Assembly: GCA_028455995.1 (NCBI GenBank)
Contig: JABELC010000003.1
Span: forward strand, 744,001-808,000
Direction of reading: 5' to 3'
DNA length: 64,000 bases
From: Scleromitrula shiraiana
Lineage: Eukaryota > Ascomycota > Leotiomycetes > Helotiales > Sclerotiniaceae
Position 1 is the first letter of the stretch. Each line of letters starts with the position of its first letter. Of this stretch, positions 48,049 through 61,476 are shown piece by piece. The notes under the pieces were generated by a model. It did not search any database. It saw only the letters and a list, made by a program, of their open reading frames with translations, and was not told where the DNA came from. The translations under genes were made by a program, and so were the position numbers.

Positions 48049-48403
48049 TAAATTTACGGGTTTTAGCTCAAATAGTACGACTTTTTAAAAAATGTGCTGG
48101 ATTAGTACAAATATTAAGAAATAGTATAATTTTATAATTTAAATTTTTTAAAATTAAGTTTATATTAGTACTTTTTTAAAAAAGAATATTTTTATAATTT
48201 AAATTAGTAAGAATATTAAATTTAAATTTTACTAAATAAAAATATCGATTAATTTCATTTAAATAAATTAAAATATTTAAAATAAATTTTCTTTTTAAAA
48301 ATATTAATAATATTATAAATATTATAAATAGAAAAATTATACTACTTCAAGTTATTTTATATTTGTATTAATTTACTATTTCAGCTAAAAATCGTTAAAT
48401 TTA
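48049..48403. mobile_element. AT-rich MITE-like relic with inverted ends
   Basis: The left end TAAATTTACGGGTTTTAGCT is followed by CAAATAGTA. On the opposite strand the right end reads TAAATTTAACGATTTTTAGC followed by TGAAATAGTA. The ends are thus inverted copies with a one-base gap and a few mismatches over about 29 bp. Weaker similarity continues inward (ATTAGTACAAATATTAA against ATTAATACAAATATAAA). The 355-bp interior is almost only A and T and has no coding frame. It is probably a non-autonomous DNA element changed by repeat-induced mutation; superfamily unknown. Confidence 0.62.
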
Positions 48404-48961
48404 TCCCAGCAGACTTCTGGTTGAGAAAAAGTTAATCCTACGAGCTGGTGGATGAGATAATACTCAAAAATATCTACTCAGACTGAGTATCAAACATAGC
48501 TACTAGTACGTATACAAAATCAAAATCAAGAAAAGAGATTCATCCAATAAAAGGGAGAATACATGTCGATCTCGTATAATCAACAGATATCGATTTAATC
48601 ACAGTAAAATCCACATTTAAATACATATTCTCATTCCTCAACCATTAATGGCCCCAAATCAAGCCGTGCATCATCAAAAAAGTACTACTATGTAACTACT
48701 AAGCTAAAAGTCTACTCAAAAAGCCAACCCAATGCCCCCCTATCCAACGAAAAATGCAAATATGCAAACCAATTAATCAATCAATTTGTGCTTCCCCTCC
48801 GAATCGCGATGCAACATTTTACTATCATGCATATTATACCTCCATTCTGAAATGCAAATACAATCATTCGATAGATAGATAGATAGATGGATGGATAGAT
48901 GGATAGATGGATAGATGGACAGATGAATAGTGCCTCGTGAGAGTGTTATTGAAATAGAGAT
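48404..48961. other. Intergenic region
   Basis: The spacer to the 3' end of the lactate dehydrogenase gene. It contains a GATA/GATG microsatellite at about 48868-48922 and no gene. Confidence 0.6.
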
Positions 48962-51300
48962 CTACTTGGGAAGATCGATGATTTTTCCGGGGTTCATGAT
49001 CCAGTGGGGATCTGAGACTGATGTCAGTTTACTTTATTTGGATTGAGGGTATTAAAACTTGGAGGAATTGTGGTAAAATGGATTACACACCTAGAGCCTG
49101 TTTGATCGATTTCATAACACCTAGAGTATCAATGCCCACTTCCATGAGTAGAGATTCTTTTTTTCCAATTCCGATTCCATGCTCGCCCTTTCTGAGTTAG
49201 TTGTACTCCTTTCCAAAATCAAAATCAAAATCAGTCAAAAGAAAAGTGCTTACGGTAACGGTCCCCTCCATCTGTAAAGCCCTCACAACCATATTCTTCA
49301 CGCATTTCTCTACTTTTTCTTTCTCTCCAACCACCGTCCGATCATACATGATACTCTCGTGAAAATTCCCATCACCCACATGTCCAAGAATACTGGCAAA
49401 AAGACCCAATTCATCCATTTCCTTCTTGCTCAGTTCGATAATATCCGCCAATCTCGAAAACGGAACCGCGACATCTGTGCTCCAGACCTCACTTCCCTCT
49501 TTCCTAAGCGCAAGCATACTCCACAAAGATTCCTTCCTCGCCGACCAAAGAAGTTTCTGCTCGCGCGCGTCTTTAGCGAATTCAAAATCACCACCCCGAT
49601 GGGCTTTAGCAATAGTAGAGACTTGGGAAATATTTTCCTTGACGGATCCTTTGGTACCCGAGAACTTAAAGAAGAGAGTAGGCTTTTCTTTCCACATTCT
49701 TGGTGCGGTTGATTTGGATAGATTGACGACTTTCATCTGAACTTCGTCCATGATTTCCATAGCCGCTACTTGAATACCTGCACGCATTACATCGGTGGCT
49801 GCGGATGCAGCATCTCGAATAGATGGGAACGTGACGACTGCAACAGAGAATTCTTGGGGTACGACGGCAAGTTTGAGAGTGATTTCTGTGACGAGACCAA
49901 GTGTTCCTTCAGAGCCAACAAAAAGACTATTCAGATTATACCCAGCGGATGATTTTCGAGGTCGACGCTTAGTTTTGATAATTGTACCGTCAGATAGGAC
50001 AACTGTGAGGTTTATAACCCAATCTTTCATTGATCCGTAGCGAACGCAATTAGTTCCCGAGCAATTCGTCCCTACCATTCCTCCTATCCTGGCACTTGGT
50101 CCTGGATCAACTGGGAAGAATAGACCAGATTGTCGTCTTGCGAGCTCTTCATTCAATTCCATCCACTGAACGATTATGAATTAGTTCTGAAAGTAGAGCA
50201 ATATAACGTAGTATATCACGTGGATTTGGTATTCGAAATCGTGCTTTCTTGAAACAGGATAGGGGCTTAGAAATACTCACAGAAACAGATGGCTGAACAA
50301 CGATATCCATATCAGCTTCATTAAACTTGATTATTTGATCCATGAATGCAAAATCCACACTAACACCTCCATAAGGACAAGAAATGTTCCCTTCGAGACT
50401 GGAACCTCCCGAATATGGAACTATTGGTACTCGATATTTGTGGCATATTGCTGCAATCTTGGAAACCTCTGCTGTGGTTTTAGGATATGCTACAGCTACC
50501 GGGAGACCTTCGACGTTCGTTGATGACCACTGCGAACTGATAGTCTTCGGTCAGTAGTTACATAGTTATGGATTCTCTTGTGCACAAAGAATATTCGTGG
50601 TTGCATAACTATCTTTTCTTTCCAAATTATATATATCTGGTTCTGGCTCGCTACTTATGAGCTACCCCTCTCTATCTCATTCCGAGAACAGACAAATTGG
50701 AAATTTTATAACTTACTATCCATGAGCCAACAAATCATCCGGATCTGTTGAAATTGTGTCTTCATCTGTAGCTTGCCGGATTTCTCGTATAGCCTAGGAA
50801 TAACTTCATCAGATCTCAAAATTCACCATATCAAGTCTAATCCAAAAAGCATGTGAAAATAAAGAACTCACAGCTTCCATATCATTTATGTTGGCATATT
50901 TCGGCTCCATGAATTTCAATGGGTCTGAATAATCCCGATTTACCTGCCTGTTCTTCTCTCTTGATGTTGCAATTGCATAAGATAAGCCGCCGGTTACCGC
51001 AGCCAGTAACAACACCCGATTGGTAGACCATCCTGATTGATTTGAATTCGGATTTTGGTTAGAACTATGAGTTGTTGTTGTTCTATAAGTTGGTGATATT
51101 TTTGGCGAGGATGATGACGATGACGATGATGATGATGTCGTGTTTGTGTTTGTGCTTGTACTCTGCCACCTTTTTTTCGTAAATGTTAATGATGCTCCTC
51201 GTACATGTCTCGCATGTATGTTATTATTGGCATGGAATCTCTGGATTATTCTAGAACCGAAACTCGCACCCATAATAGGTTGATGTTTCACGAAAAACAT
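48962..51300 (-). CDS. DLD1: Mitochondrial D-lactate dehydrogenase (cytochrome), FAD-linked (606 aa)
   Basis: Oxidises D-lactate to pyruvate and passes electrons to cytochrome c at the inner mitochondrial membrane. Six exons: 50872-51300, 50717-50793, 50281-50536, 49254-50165, 49091-49187 and 48962-49011. The N-terminus is basic and Ser-rich, a mitochondrial presequence; ATG 51273 (MGASFGSRIIQRF) is an alternative start. A hydrophobic segment, RVLLLAAVTGGLSYAIA, follows at about 95-112, as in inner-membrane-anchored DLDs. The FAD-binding PCMH domain shows VPYSGGSSLEGN, GGMVGTNCSGTN and FVGSEGTLGLVTEI. The FAD-oxidase C domain shows HVGDGNFHESI and ends GEHGIGIGK, ALDPHWIMNPGKI. The fifth exon uses an AAAG acceptor. 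Confidence 0.95.
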
Positions 51301-53457
51301 GGCAAACTCAGGGATGGATTGGATCTTTGGGTGAACAAGGATATCTGGATATCTGCCGGCTTTAATTCCAACCTTCGTTTCCCCAGTAAATGCACATACG
51401 GAAAGTGTTTTCTATGGAAGAATTTGAACGACACCACTTGATTTGGTCTTGATCTATTGAGCCGTTTGGATACGTATACGTATGGGTATTGGAAGATTTT
51501 CGATGAGTTCAATAGACGTAACTGTAATACAAGATATTAAGATTCAAAGGAAAATCCCCAGGGGAGATTCAATCACTTTATAGTATGATATAGTAAAAAA
51601 TCTCCTAGTAAGTATTATGTATTATGTATGTAAGTAAGAGTGAGGAGAGAAGTGGAACCTTTTGAATTGTTCGACAAGAGTCAATGTGGTGATTATGATT
51701 ATGATGATGATGTAGGTAGGTATTAGTATTAGTATTAGTATTAGTTCTTATAGTATGATTGATACTCTTGTAAATACTCGTAGCTTGGATACTTATTATT
51801 ATTAATAAGTTAACCCGGTGTTCTATTCACTACTTTTTGTTGGTGGAATCAAAAATAATCATCAATTCCTAAATCAATTTGGGTTTAGATCTTCTTCTTT
51901 CAAAGATTTAATAGAGTTAGGCTTTCCTTCTTTACGTTCTTCAATTGACTAATCAAACAGTCGTTGTCCTTCAAGTCCGGTCCAGTCCATCCAGTCCATC
52001 CAGTCTATCCAGTCCATTCAGTTCTCTACTCAGATCTAGAGTAAATGAGTTGATGAACTGATGAACTGATAAACACTGCTTTTGGAGACAAGAATCAATG
52101 CAAAGAAACCTTGGAAATGTATAGTGTTAAGTGTTCCTCTTGTAAGTTTCAATGAAAGGCTTGATTAGTCCCCTTGAAGTTCATATTTCAACAAATGAAG
52201 GCCATCGACTCTTTCGACATTGTACTCGAGTATTTACCTATGTAGGTATTTGATCGTATCACACCATACCCAATTCAAACGCAATGCTTACAGGTACAAT
52301 TCTTGTTAGTATGAATTGCCCTCAGCATCGATGTATTCCTTCGTCAATCGATTATATACACTGTACGTATTACTACAACATCAATCATCAATCATCATTT
52401 ATACCTAATAACTAAGTAGAGTAATAAGATCACCTACCTAACAGTACATATGTGAAACAAATATAAACCTACCACTGGCAGCTGACCCCTTTCAAATTCG
52501 TACAAACCCCCCCCCCCCCCCCAACACACACAGAGCTAAAGCTGCAGGCTGTCATCCTCTCAACATAATGTAGTGTTACCCCACGTTTGAAGTATGGTAT
52601 GAAAGGTACAAATCTTGACATATAAAATCATCTCACTTCATTTTGCCCTGTCGATCTCGGGATCCATTAAAATTCCTTCCCGATTCTTACGAGTTCGGAA
52701 AAGAAGCACGAGAGCAAGAATAGTCAATTTTCCCCCGCGCGTCTCATTGTGTCACCGAGCTTTTAACTTGAGGTTAGGCATTCTTCTTACCTCATAATAA
52801 CAAATCTCCAGGACTCATTGGTTGTAAACATTGTGTACTCGGCTTCGAAGGTTCGGATCATCTGATTCGGCAAACAACTTACATGGGACACTGTAAGAGT
52901 GGTGGATAAAAAGATGTATTATTGAAGGGTTCCGAAGAGGAACGAGGGATAAGAGATCCCTGGCTGAGCTAATCTAAGCTAATCTATCTTAAGCTAATAA
53001 TAAGTGGGTAAGATCCCGTGTGTACCACGTGCGCGTAACAGACACTAAGGAATATACTACACTAGATGCATTTCTGGGTTGGCGAACCTGTGATGAGAAG
53101 ATCATGAAAAATGCTGCAAAAGTACGAGCTCGTGAAATATCTTCCTTGAAAGGCAAACACTTCCTCTAGCATGGATGTCTAGTGGGACATTTTGATTTCG
53201 ACCTTGGAGAGCTTACACAGGAAACAAAGGTCAAAGGTTTTACTTTTCAATGGTTTTGGGAGTAGTGTCACGGTAGTTTTCAAATTTCAACAACATAAAC
53301 ATAAAATGGATCAGGAGGGGATATATCATTGTGGTATCAGTTGACTCTTGCTATCTACGTAGGTCATTTTCCCAATAGACTTGCTAATCGCAAGATGATT
53401 CATAATTTCCCCAATCCGTGACTCCCCTTATCCCAATACATTAAGCAAAACGTACAT
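51301..53457. other. Intergenic region with homopolymer and CCAGT repeats
   Basis: 2.1 kb without a supportable gene. It contains ATTAGT repeats (about 51721-51742), TCCAGTCCA repeats (about 51979-52020) and a C15-16 run at about 52507-52522. Confidence 0.6.
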
Positions 53458-54643
53458 TTATGCAGCAATAGCTTGAGCACGTCTGCGGTCTCTCTCCTCA
53501 GCAATGGTGAGTTTAACACCCTTACCCTTTGGTAGAGAGATCCATGGCTTCTCAGATCCAATGACGAAAACGTTGCTCTCACGGGTAGCGAAAGAGTTGT
53601 CTATGGCATCCTTGATGTGGACAATGTTGAAACCTCCATCGTGACGTTCACGGTGAGTGATAACACCAACACGTCCCATGTTACGACCACCAGTGGCCAT
53701 GGCGATAACACCGGTATCGAACTTAATGAAGTCGGTAATCTTGCCGGTGGTGAGGTCAATCTTGACGGTGTCGTTGACCTTGATGGATGGGTCAGGGTAA
53801 CGGATGCTAAGAAGAATGTTAGCATATATGGGGGATTAATATATTCAAACCGTTGATCTAGCTCAATACGTCTCGGATGGATCGACCAAAGCATGGACCA
53901 ACGGCTGAATGATGTCTGACAGAACTTACGTTCTAGCATCGTGCGTGACCAAGAATGGGATTCCGCCCTTGCCCAATTGGACTCTCTTGACCTTTCCAAG
54001 CTTGTATTCGGCCTCCTCGTTTTGGATTCTGTGGACGGTGAAACGACCCTTGGTATCGTAGACCAAACGGAAGTGCTCGCCAGTCTTCTCGATGCTGATG
54101 ACATCCATGAAGCCTGCTGGGTAGGTGGCGTCGGTGCGGACCTTGCCATCGACCTTGATCAAACGTTGCATAACGATGGCCTTGGTCTCGCGAGCGTTGA
54201 GAGCATACTTAAGACGGTTTCGGATGAAAACGATAAGAGGCATGCAGTCTCTCAACTTGTGTGGACCAGCGGAAGGACGGGGAGCATAGGCACCGGATAA
54301 TTTGTCCAAGAGCCAGTGAGATGGTGCGCTGAGGCGCTTTTGGTGCTTCTTTCTATGCGACGGAGATAAATTAGTATGAGTTCGAGATATTGCTGTGATG
54401 TTGAATTGGAGTGAAAAAACGATCAGATTTTCGAGAGTTGATTTCGCAGAATTGAGATTTCACCCATATTAAGATAACCTCATTGCTTGTAACGCCGGAA
54501 TTTGACGGTACAATATTCCATCTGCAAAAACAGCATCCACGATCTCTGATCAAAATTCCTCTCCAATTCTAAGCAACCAAAGAAGTGGTTGCATAGATCA
54601 AATAAAGACCAACAAATTAAAATACTTACGGTCCTCTACCCAT
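53458..54643 (-). CDS. RPS4: 40S ribosomal protein S4 (261 aa)
   Basis: A small-subunit ribosomal protein (eS4). Exons are 54630-54643 (14 nt, MGRGP), 53930-54352 and 53458-53806, giving 261 residues, the standard length. It reads GPKKHQKRLSAPSHWLLDKLSG at the start, then the S4 RNA-binding region (RETKAIVMQRLIKVDGKVRTD), the central S4e domain and a KOW-like segment (GVIAMATGGRNMGRVGVI). The C-terminus is ERDRRRAQAIAA. The tiny first exon followed by a 277-nt intron is typical of fungal ribosomal protein genes. I checked both introns for C/D snoRNA boxes and saw none. Pyrimidine-rich upstream sequence fits a strongly transcribed gene. Confidence 0.98.
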
Positions 54644-56535
54644 GATTGCGTCTTAAAGAAGTAATAAGGGTGGTTGTTGAAGTCGAGGTTGTCGTTAAGT
54701 CGTGATAGGAATGAGAAATCAAAAATCGAAAATCAAAAAAAGGTGTAAATTTCAAAAACGATTGAGTGCGCTAACGTGACCCACTAACGCTAAGGGTAAG
54801 AGGTGCTAAGCGATTCAAACCTTAAATACATGGCGTATAAGGCACTCATACCATCCATCCAGCATCCATGTATCATGTACCATGTATCATGTGATAGCGC
54901 GCGCTATTGGGGGGATTGTCATTCATAGAGTGTTGCCTATCAGCCACCTGAGCATGGAACGTTGACTGCGGTTCGTATACGTACGTATATACAACCTCAA
55001 GTGTAATAAGTGTAAGTACGCCTACTATTGATGAGGTGAGCTCATAGATAGTCCACGTCCACGGATAGCTACACTGATTACACCAGGGCACTTTGGTTGG
55101 GCAGGATTCTTGAGGTTGATTACGTAAATGATATGGTATGTGTAAGAGTATGGTATGCATAATGTACGACGGAATAGTGCATATGGTGCGTAGTCAACTG
55201 GTAGGGTTCTGGACCAGTTGAAAGAAGTTATATAAAACTACTTCAACACTCAACTTTTCAAACACTTCCAGCCTTCTCTTAATTCTACCTGATCTATCTA
55301 CTATGTATATAGTAGATTATACATAGTAGATATAGTAGATATAGTAGGTATAGTAGGTATAGTAGGTATAGAAGGTATAGAAGGTATAGTAGGCATCTCT
55401 CATGAAGCATCAGCCTACAATATCAAGCCATATTAATACAGTACTCCATTCACACTTTATGAAGTTAACATCAATGTCCTTCAACGATGGTCAGTTTTGA
55501 TTGTATTGATATCGATAAAAAAGCAAATATATCTTTGGAATCATCGTCAAACTCATGTCTCGGGACGTTGCATACTCCTTCCATGCTTATACCTGTGCCC
55601 AAAGTTTGCCAGTTGATATACTTCAGACGACAGTTCAACTTCAAAATTCCTTTACCATACACCTTTTACTTTCCGCTTTCCATCTACAGCTTTTCACCCC
55701 TTGACAATTGCCTTCATATTTTATTCATTTACTATTGGGTTGCATGCATTCTACCAATTCTATCCATTCTAGGTATGCGCGTATCCACTAGGTATTCTTT
55801 TATCTTAGGAAAATAAATGCACTTTAGAACCATTCACTTCATTTGTACATACTTCACTTCACTTCGGCACCTACTTTTTGTTTGTTTGTTTGTTTGTTTG
55901 CTTCCTTCCCTCTTCCCCTCTTCCCCTCTTCCCTTCCTCCCCTCTTCCCCTCCTCCCCTCTTCCCCTCCTTCTTCCTATCTTCCTATCTTCATATCTTCC
56001 TTTTTTCTGAGTTTCTAGGATTCTTCAAATTCTTCAAATTCCTGAAATTTCTGCCTATTTTCCACTTTCCATCATTCATCCTCGACAACTTCAATAAATA
56101 GATTTAAGTCAAATATGCAGTATTGAGGCGAATCATTCTTCTTCAGTTGCTGACTTTATTTAGGTATACCAGAATGAAGTCAACCTTCAGGTCTCTCTAT
56201 GACTGAGCCTGAGACTATCCATCCATACCAAACACTCTAACCCAAATATATTGTCTTTACACATTCTTTCTCATATCAAATTTAGCTTAGGCTGTTTGGA
56301 TATTCATAGCACAGTACATGAAGCGTATTCTTACTTCTTCACTGTTATTCCGCTCTGATTCCGTCTACATAATTACCACCTCTCTGAAAAATTGTGTCGT
56401 CTCCTAGATCTGGCTCTACAAGGGTGAGGGAAATTCGATTCTCTATTCCTTATTTACTTGAAGTTGTTCGTGAAAGATTAATATTCTCATTCAGCTAACA
56501 TATATGTTAATAGAATCCAATTCTCAGCTTTCAAT
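54644..56535. other. Intergenic region with tandem TAGTAGGTA and pyrimidine tracts
   Basis: 1.9 kb between divergent genes RPS4 and the RdRP. It holds an imperfect 9-10 bp TAGTAGRTA tandem array (about 55304-55393) with inverted copies at its left edge. It also has GTTT repeats (55876-55900) and a long CTTCCCCT/CCTCCCCT pyrimidine tract (about 55900-55975). No gene is supported. Confidence 0.65.
55304..55393. repeat. TAGTAGATA/TAGTAGGTA tandem repeat
   Basis: About eight imperfect units. The left edge CTACTATGTATATAGTAG is itself palindromic. Confidence 0.85.
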
Positions 56536-59500
56536 ATGCTACGTCCACTTCGTATCAGAGGTCAAAATTCGGCTCTGAGCCCTCATGACCAATTAACATC
56601 TAGGCGTAGATCTAAAGGATATGCAGCACCTCAGTATACGCCGCCACCGTCAACAATACCTCCCATCCAGATTAGACCGCCTTCTGACTGGCAAACCCAG
56701 ACAGAAATATCAATCATCTTGGACAAACTCCCTCCGTCGACTACCATACTAGATGTGTATGAAAACTTTGCGGGCTATGGAACTATTTCGCTCGTCGAGA
56801 TCTTCGAAGAATCGGATGGAAGACCTGGAAACCGAGGCAAGATACGATTCTCACCTCCCCCAACTCCGTTCTGGAATGATGGCTTGTGTTGCTTTACTTC
56901 TGCGGATGGTAGTAGAACAAACATAAACGTCCGGCCGGACAAGTACCAAAAAAGAGAAGGTCAATTCCAGAGCCCAATCAAGAAGAACGTTTGGTACGAC
57001 GAGAAGCTACAACTCAAAGCCTCAAATATTCAATTTGGAGTCATGACAAGAGCGGACTGCATGATGCCTATGCGAAACCTTCGAGCTCAAGACATCAACG
57101 ACATCCCTTTCACCGTGAACCTCAAACGCAGCGAAATCGAGGCGAGATTCAAACTTTCTTTCGTAGATCCTCGAAAACAGGGTGATAAGAGTTTCGTGAG
57201 CATAACAGATGTTGGAGAACTCGATCGCGAAAACCGTGAATACAAGTTTACCATACCTTTTGGCCAACTGAAAACAATCCAACGTGTAAATTCCGATGAG
57301 AGACAATTGATACTCTTGATAACCCTTGAGAGCCCACCACAATTCTATCGCAAGCGTGACGACGCACAAGCACTTCCTCAAGCTGGATCTTCATTGTGGA
57401 CCGAGAATGACTCTTGGTTCAGGCAAACTGATATTGTTTACGATCCATCTCGATTACGTACTACCCCAGTCGCTTTGCACAAAGAGAAACCGATTATTGA
57501 TATTGGTGAGTATATTCTTCATTCAATCACTAGGACGCGTGACACTAATGTACTTAGGTCACTGGACAACGTACTGCTGGGTATTCTCACAAACCAGAAA
57601 CGAACCCAAAGTATTCAATCAGATCCAACAAGCTCTTCAAGACTTCAACATTGAGGTTGTTCCCTTGCACACACTTCATAAGCAGTCATCAAGGACTGCG
57701 GAACTTTGGTCTCTGATTGATCCTCCAGAAGCCACAGCTATGACTACGGATTTGCATTGTCTGGATGATAGCTTAGCAACAATATATCTTCCCTTCGAGG
57801 TCAGGTATCAACTGGAAGTCTGCATTTCACGCGAAATCCTTAATGATTACAACATCGATAGAGAATTTGTGAATACATTGGCAAAACTCGCTCAAAACGA
57901 TCCCAATAAGGCCAGAAATATTCTAGAATATATTGCTGAAAACCCAAAGCGTCTCTACCAACCGAACACCATTTTTAAAAACCAAGAAGCTCTATCTTTT
58001 TCGTCGATGACCGAAATTCCCCACTACTGTGCATTTTCACGCAAAGCCACCATCACACCTAGCACGATTTACTTCAGCTCTCCTACTGTTGAGACTACTA
58101 ACAGAGTGTTAAGACACTACTGGAGGGAGAACAATGAGGGTCGTTTCTTGCGTGTTCAATTCACTGACGAGAAATTTGAGGTTTGTTGATTCCTATAGTC
58201 TTTCCTAGGTAAATAATTTTTAACTTGATATAGGGCCGAATCAACGCATCCACAAACAAGACCTGCAACGATGAACTCTTTACAAGAGTTTACAGGACGC
58301 TTCTCAATGGTATCCGGATTGGTGATCGTCATTACGAATTTCTAGCTTTTGGCAACTCCCAGTTCCGAGAGAACGGGGCATACTTCTTCTGTTCAACACC
58401 TTATCTATCTTGTGATGACATCCGTCAATGGATGGGGAATTTCTCCCATATCGATGTTATAGCAAGATATGCCGCAAGACTTGGCCAGTGTTTCTCGACA
58501 ACAAGGGCTATCAAAGGTCTATCTGCACCTGATCTTGTCAAGATTCCTGATATCCAGAGAAATGGGTACACTTTCACCGATGGAGTTGGCAAAATTTCTC
58601 CTTTTCTTGCCCAGATGATTGCCGCTGAGCTCAACCTTCGTACCACAGCGCCCTCAGCCTTTCAATTTCGATTAGGCGGTTGCAAAGGAATCTTGGTAGT
58701 TTCGCCTGATGCAAAAGACAAGGAAGTTCATATTCGGAAAAGTCAGCAAAAGTTCACGGCTGTATACAATGGCCTAGAAATCATTAGATGCTCACGCTTC
58801 TCATCTGCCACTTTGAATCGACAAACTATCACAATACTCTCCGCTTTAGGAGTTAAGGATGAGGTATTTTTAGATATGTTGTCGGTGCAACTTTCGAACT
58901 ACCAGAATGCTATGAGCAGCAATACTTTAGCACTTACTCTATTGAATAGATACATCGATGATAACCATATGACCATCAACATTGCTAGCATGATTCTCAA
59001 TGGTTTTATGGCCGAAAATGAGCCATTTGTTCTATCTTTGCTTCATCTCTGGAGATCGTGGTCGATTAAACTTCTCAAAGAGAAGGCGAAAATTATTGTA
59101 GAGAATGGGGCATTTGTTCTGGGTTGTGTTGACGAGACTAACACCCTCAGAGGTTATACTAAGCCGACTGTAGCACGTGGTACAACTTACAAGGAAGAGG
59201 AACTACCTCAAATATTCATCCAAGTGCCAAATAGAGAAGACCCGGACCGTTACAATGTTATCGAAGGCATATGTCTTGTAGGCAGGAATCCTTCCCTTCA
59301 CCCTGGAGATCTTCGAGTTGTACAAGCCATCGATGTGCCGGCTCTACATCATCTACGAGATGTTGTAGTGTTCCCGCAAAGTGGCGAAAGGGATGTGCCA
59401 AGTATGTGCTCGGGTGGCGATCTTGATGGCGATGACTTTTTTGTCATCTGGGACAAGAATCTTCAGCCGACAGAGTGGAATTGCGAGCCAATGAGTTATG

Positions 59501-61040
59501 CTGCCCCCACACCTACAACACTCGATCGGCGAGTCGCTATTGTTGACTTGATGAAATTCTTTGTTCGATACATGAAGAATGACTCCTTACCCAAAATAGC
59601 CCATGCCCATCTAGCGCAAGCTGATTACCTTGATCTAGGTATCAAGGATCCCAAATGTGAGTACATTTTCTGACTATATCAACGCATTCCTATACTAATG
59701 CCGCCCTAGGTCTTCAGCTTGCTGAATTACACTCCAAAGCCGTTGATTATGTCAAAACCGGTCAGCCTGCCGAAATGCCAAATCGTTTAGCCCCTCGAAA
59801 ATGGCCACATTTCATGGAAAAGAGATTTAAGCCGAAATCGGCAATATACAACTCATCAAAAATATTGGGTCAGTTGTATGATAAAGTCGAAAGTGTTGAT
59901 TTTGTTCCACAATACGAGAAGCCTTTCGACAAACGTATCTTGAAGGCTTACTCACTTGGAAATGCCGTCCTAAAAGCTGCCCGCCAGGTTAAATCCAAGT
60001 ACGATACTGCAATGCGTCGGATCATGGCTCAGCAAGAGATCAAGACTGAGTTCGAAGTATGGTCCACATTTATTCTCTCAAAACCCCGAGTTGGAAGTGA
60101 CTACAAGCTCCAAGAGGAGATGGCTTCAATCACTGGTGCCCTCAAGGATCGTTTCCGTCAAGTTTGTATTGACATAGCTGGCGGGAAAGAATTCTCTGTG
60201 CTCGGACCTTTTGTTGCTGCCATGTACAAAGTGACTAAAGAGGAAATGGATATTGCATTGATGGAATGTCGCTCGACTAAACTTGTCAATGGTGTGGAGG
60301 TACCAAGACGAAAGATGAAGCCTGAATCGATGCCCTTGATCAGCTTTCCGTGGTTGTTTGAGAAGGAATTGGGAAGAATTGCCACAGGCATTGAGGCTGT
60401 AGATAGCTTCGAGGAAGCTGAATTCGAGACTTTCAATACCGGCAAAACCTATACTTCCCGTCCCAAGCGCCAAGCGGAGTTATTTGCTCCAGAAGAAGAC
60501 GTCATTAAACAAGAAAATGGCGTCGTTATTCACCGTGGTGAAATACTCGATCTTTTCCAGGATGACTCCGATGATGAATACAATTATCATGAAGAACAAT
60601 CTGCTATTAACGATGTTGTACCCTCAACAACCACTGAATCGGCTTCTGAGATTGTTGGAGGCTTAGAATCCGGCGATGAAATAATCTCGAAACCAGTCAA
60701 CAATGAAAATGTTCATCCTAAAAAATCAAATCTGGATACGGAATCCGGTACTTCAAGTCTTTCGGAAAATGGATTTTCATCACCAGTTTTCATTTCCAAG
60801 CCTAGTCATGACATGGACAGCGCAGAGGATGAGATTGTGGAAATTCCTGTCCTTGCGCCTACTCCAAAATTGAGCCAATCTCCACCTGTTCTTGTTACAA
60901 AATTAGGCCCAGATACATCAAATACACCAGATACAGATATCACGGATGACGAAGAAGAGCATGTAGAGATAATTGAGGAAGATGATGAGGATATTCAGCC
61001 AACACCATTGCAAAGACTAGCCTCACTTCTGGATTCATGA
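56536..61040 (+). CDS. RNA-dependent RNA polymerase of RNA silencing (1448 aa)
   Basis: A cellular RdRP that turns aberrant single-stranded RNA into dsRNA for Dicer, in quelling or meiotic silencing of unpaired DNA. Exons are 56536-57505, 57558-58180, 58234-59656 and 59710-61040. An RRM-like N-terminal segment (SIILDKLPPSTTILDVYENF) is followed by the RdRP core. The core includes FTDGVGKISPFLA, FQFRLGGCKGILVV, CLVGRNPSLHPGDLRVVQA and the catalytic CSGGDLDGDDFFVIWD. Its three aspartates are D927, D929 and D931, so the active site is intact. The C-terminal about 170 residues are acidic and disordered (DDEEEHVEIIEEDDED). The architecture resembles SAD-1/Rdp1-type enzymes more than QDE-1, by memory and not by alignment. 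Confidence 0.94.
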
Positions 61041-61476
61041 GTTCTAGGCATTGGACAACGTCTCCAAGCCCAACTTTGGTCCTTTATTTCGTATTAGCTG
61101 TTTAGTCTGCGGTGGACACTTTTATTTTATTTATTTTTTGTTTTTGAGAGGTCGTTTACAAGTGCGTTTGCAGGTGCGTTTGTTGATGGGAAAACAATGG
61201 TACTCGCCATGCTCAGAATTGCCTAAATAAGACGTTCATGGGAAAAGAGCATTAGTGAGAGAGTGAGAAGTTCATTTCAAGGCATTTAGAAGAACAATAC
61301 CCATGCGTGGATTTCGGATTACGGCAGCTTTTAAATATTCATAATCGGCACATATAGTTAAACTTCAATAAATTACATGAAGTAGCTTTCGTAAACTGCT
61401 GGTCTTTACAAGAACGTGAAAAGATAACTTTTGTGTCTATATTCTATATTACCATAATACAATAGCCAAGTAGTAT
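61041..61476. other. Intergenic region between convergent genes
   Basis: The 3' flanks of the RdRP and aspartate-semialdehyde dehydrogenase genes. Nothing else is seen. Confidence 0.6.

Noticed and set aside
53807..54629. snoRNA inside RPS4 introns
   Set aside because: Neither intron shows paired C (RTGATGA) and D (CTGA) boxes or a clear H/ACA pattern.
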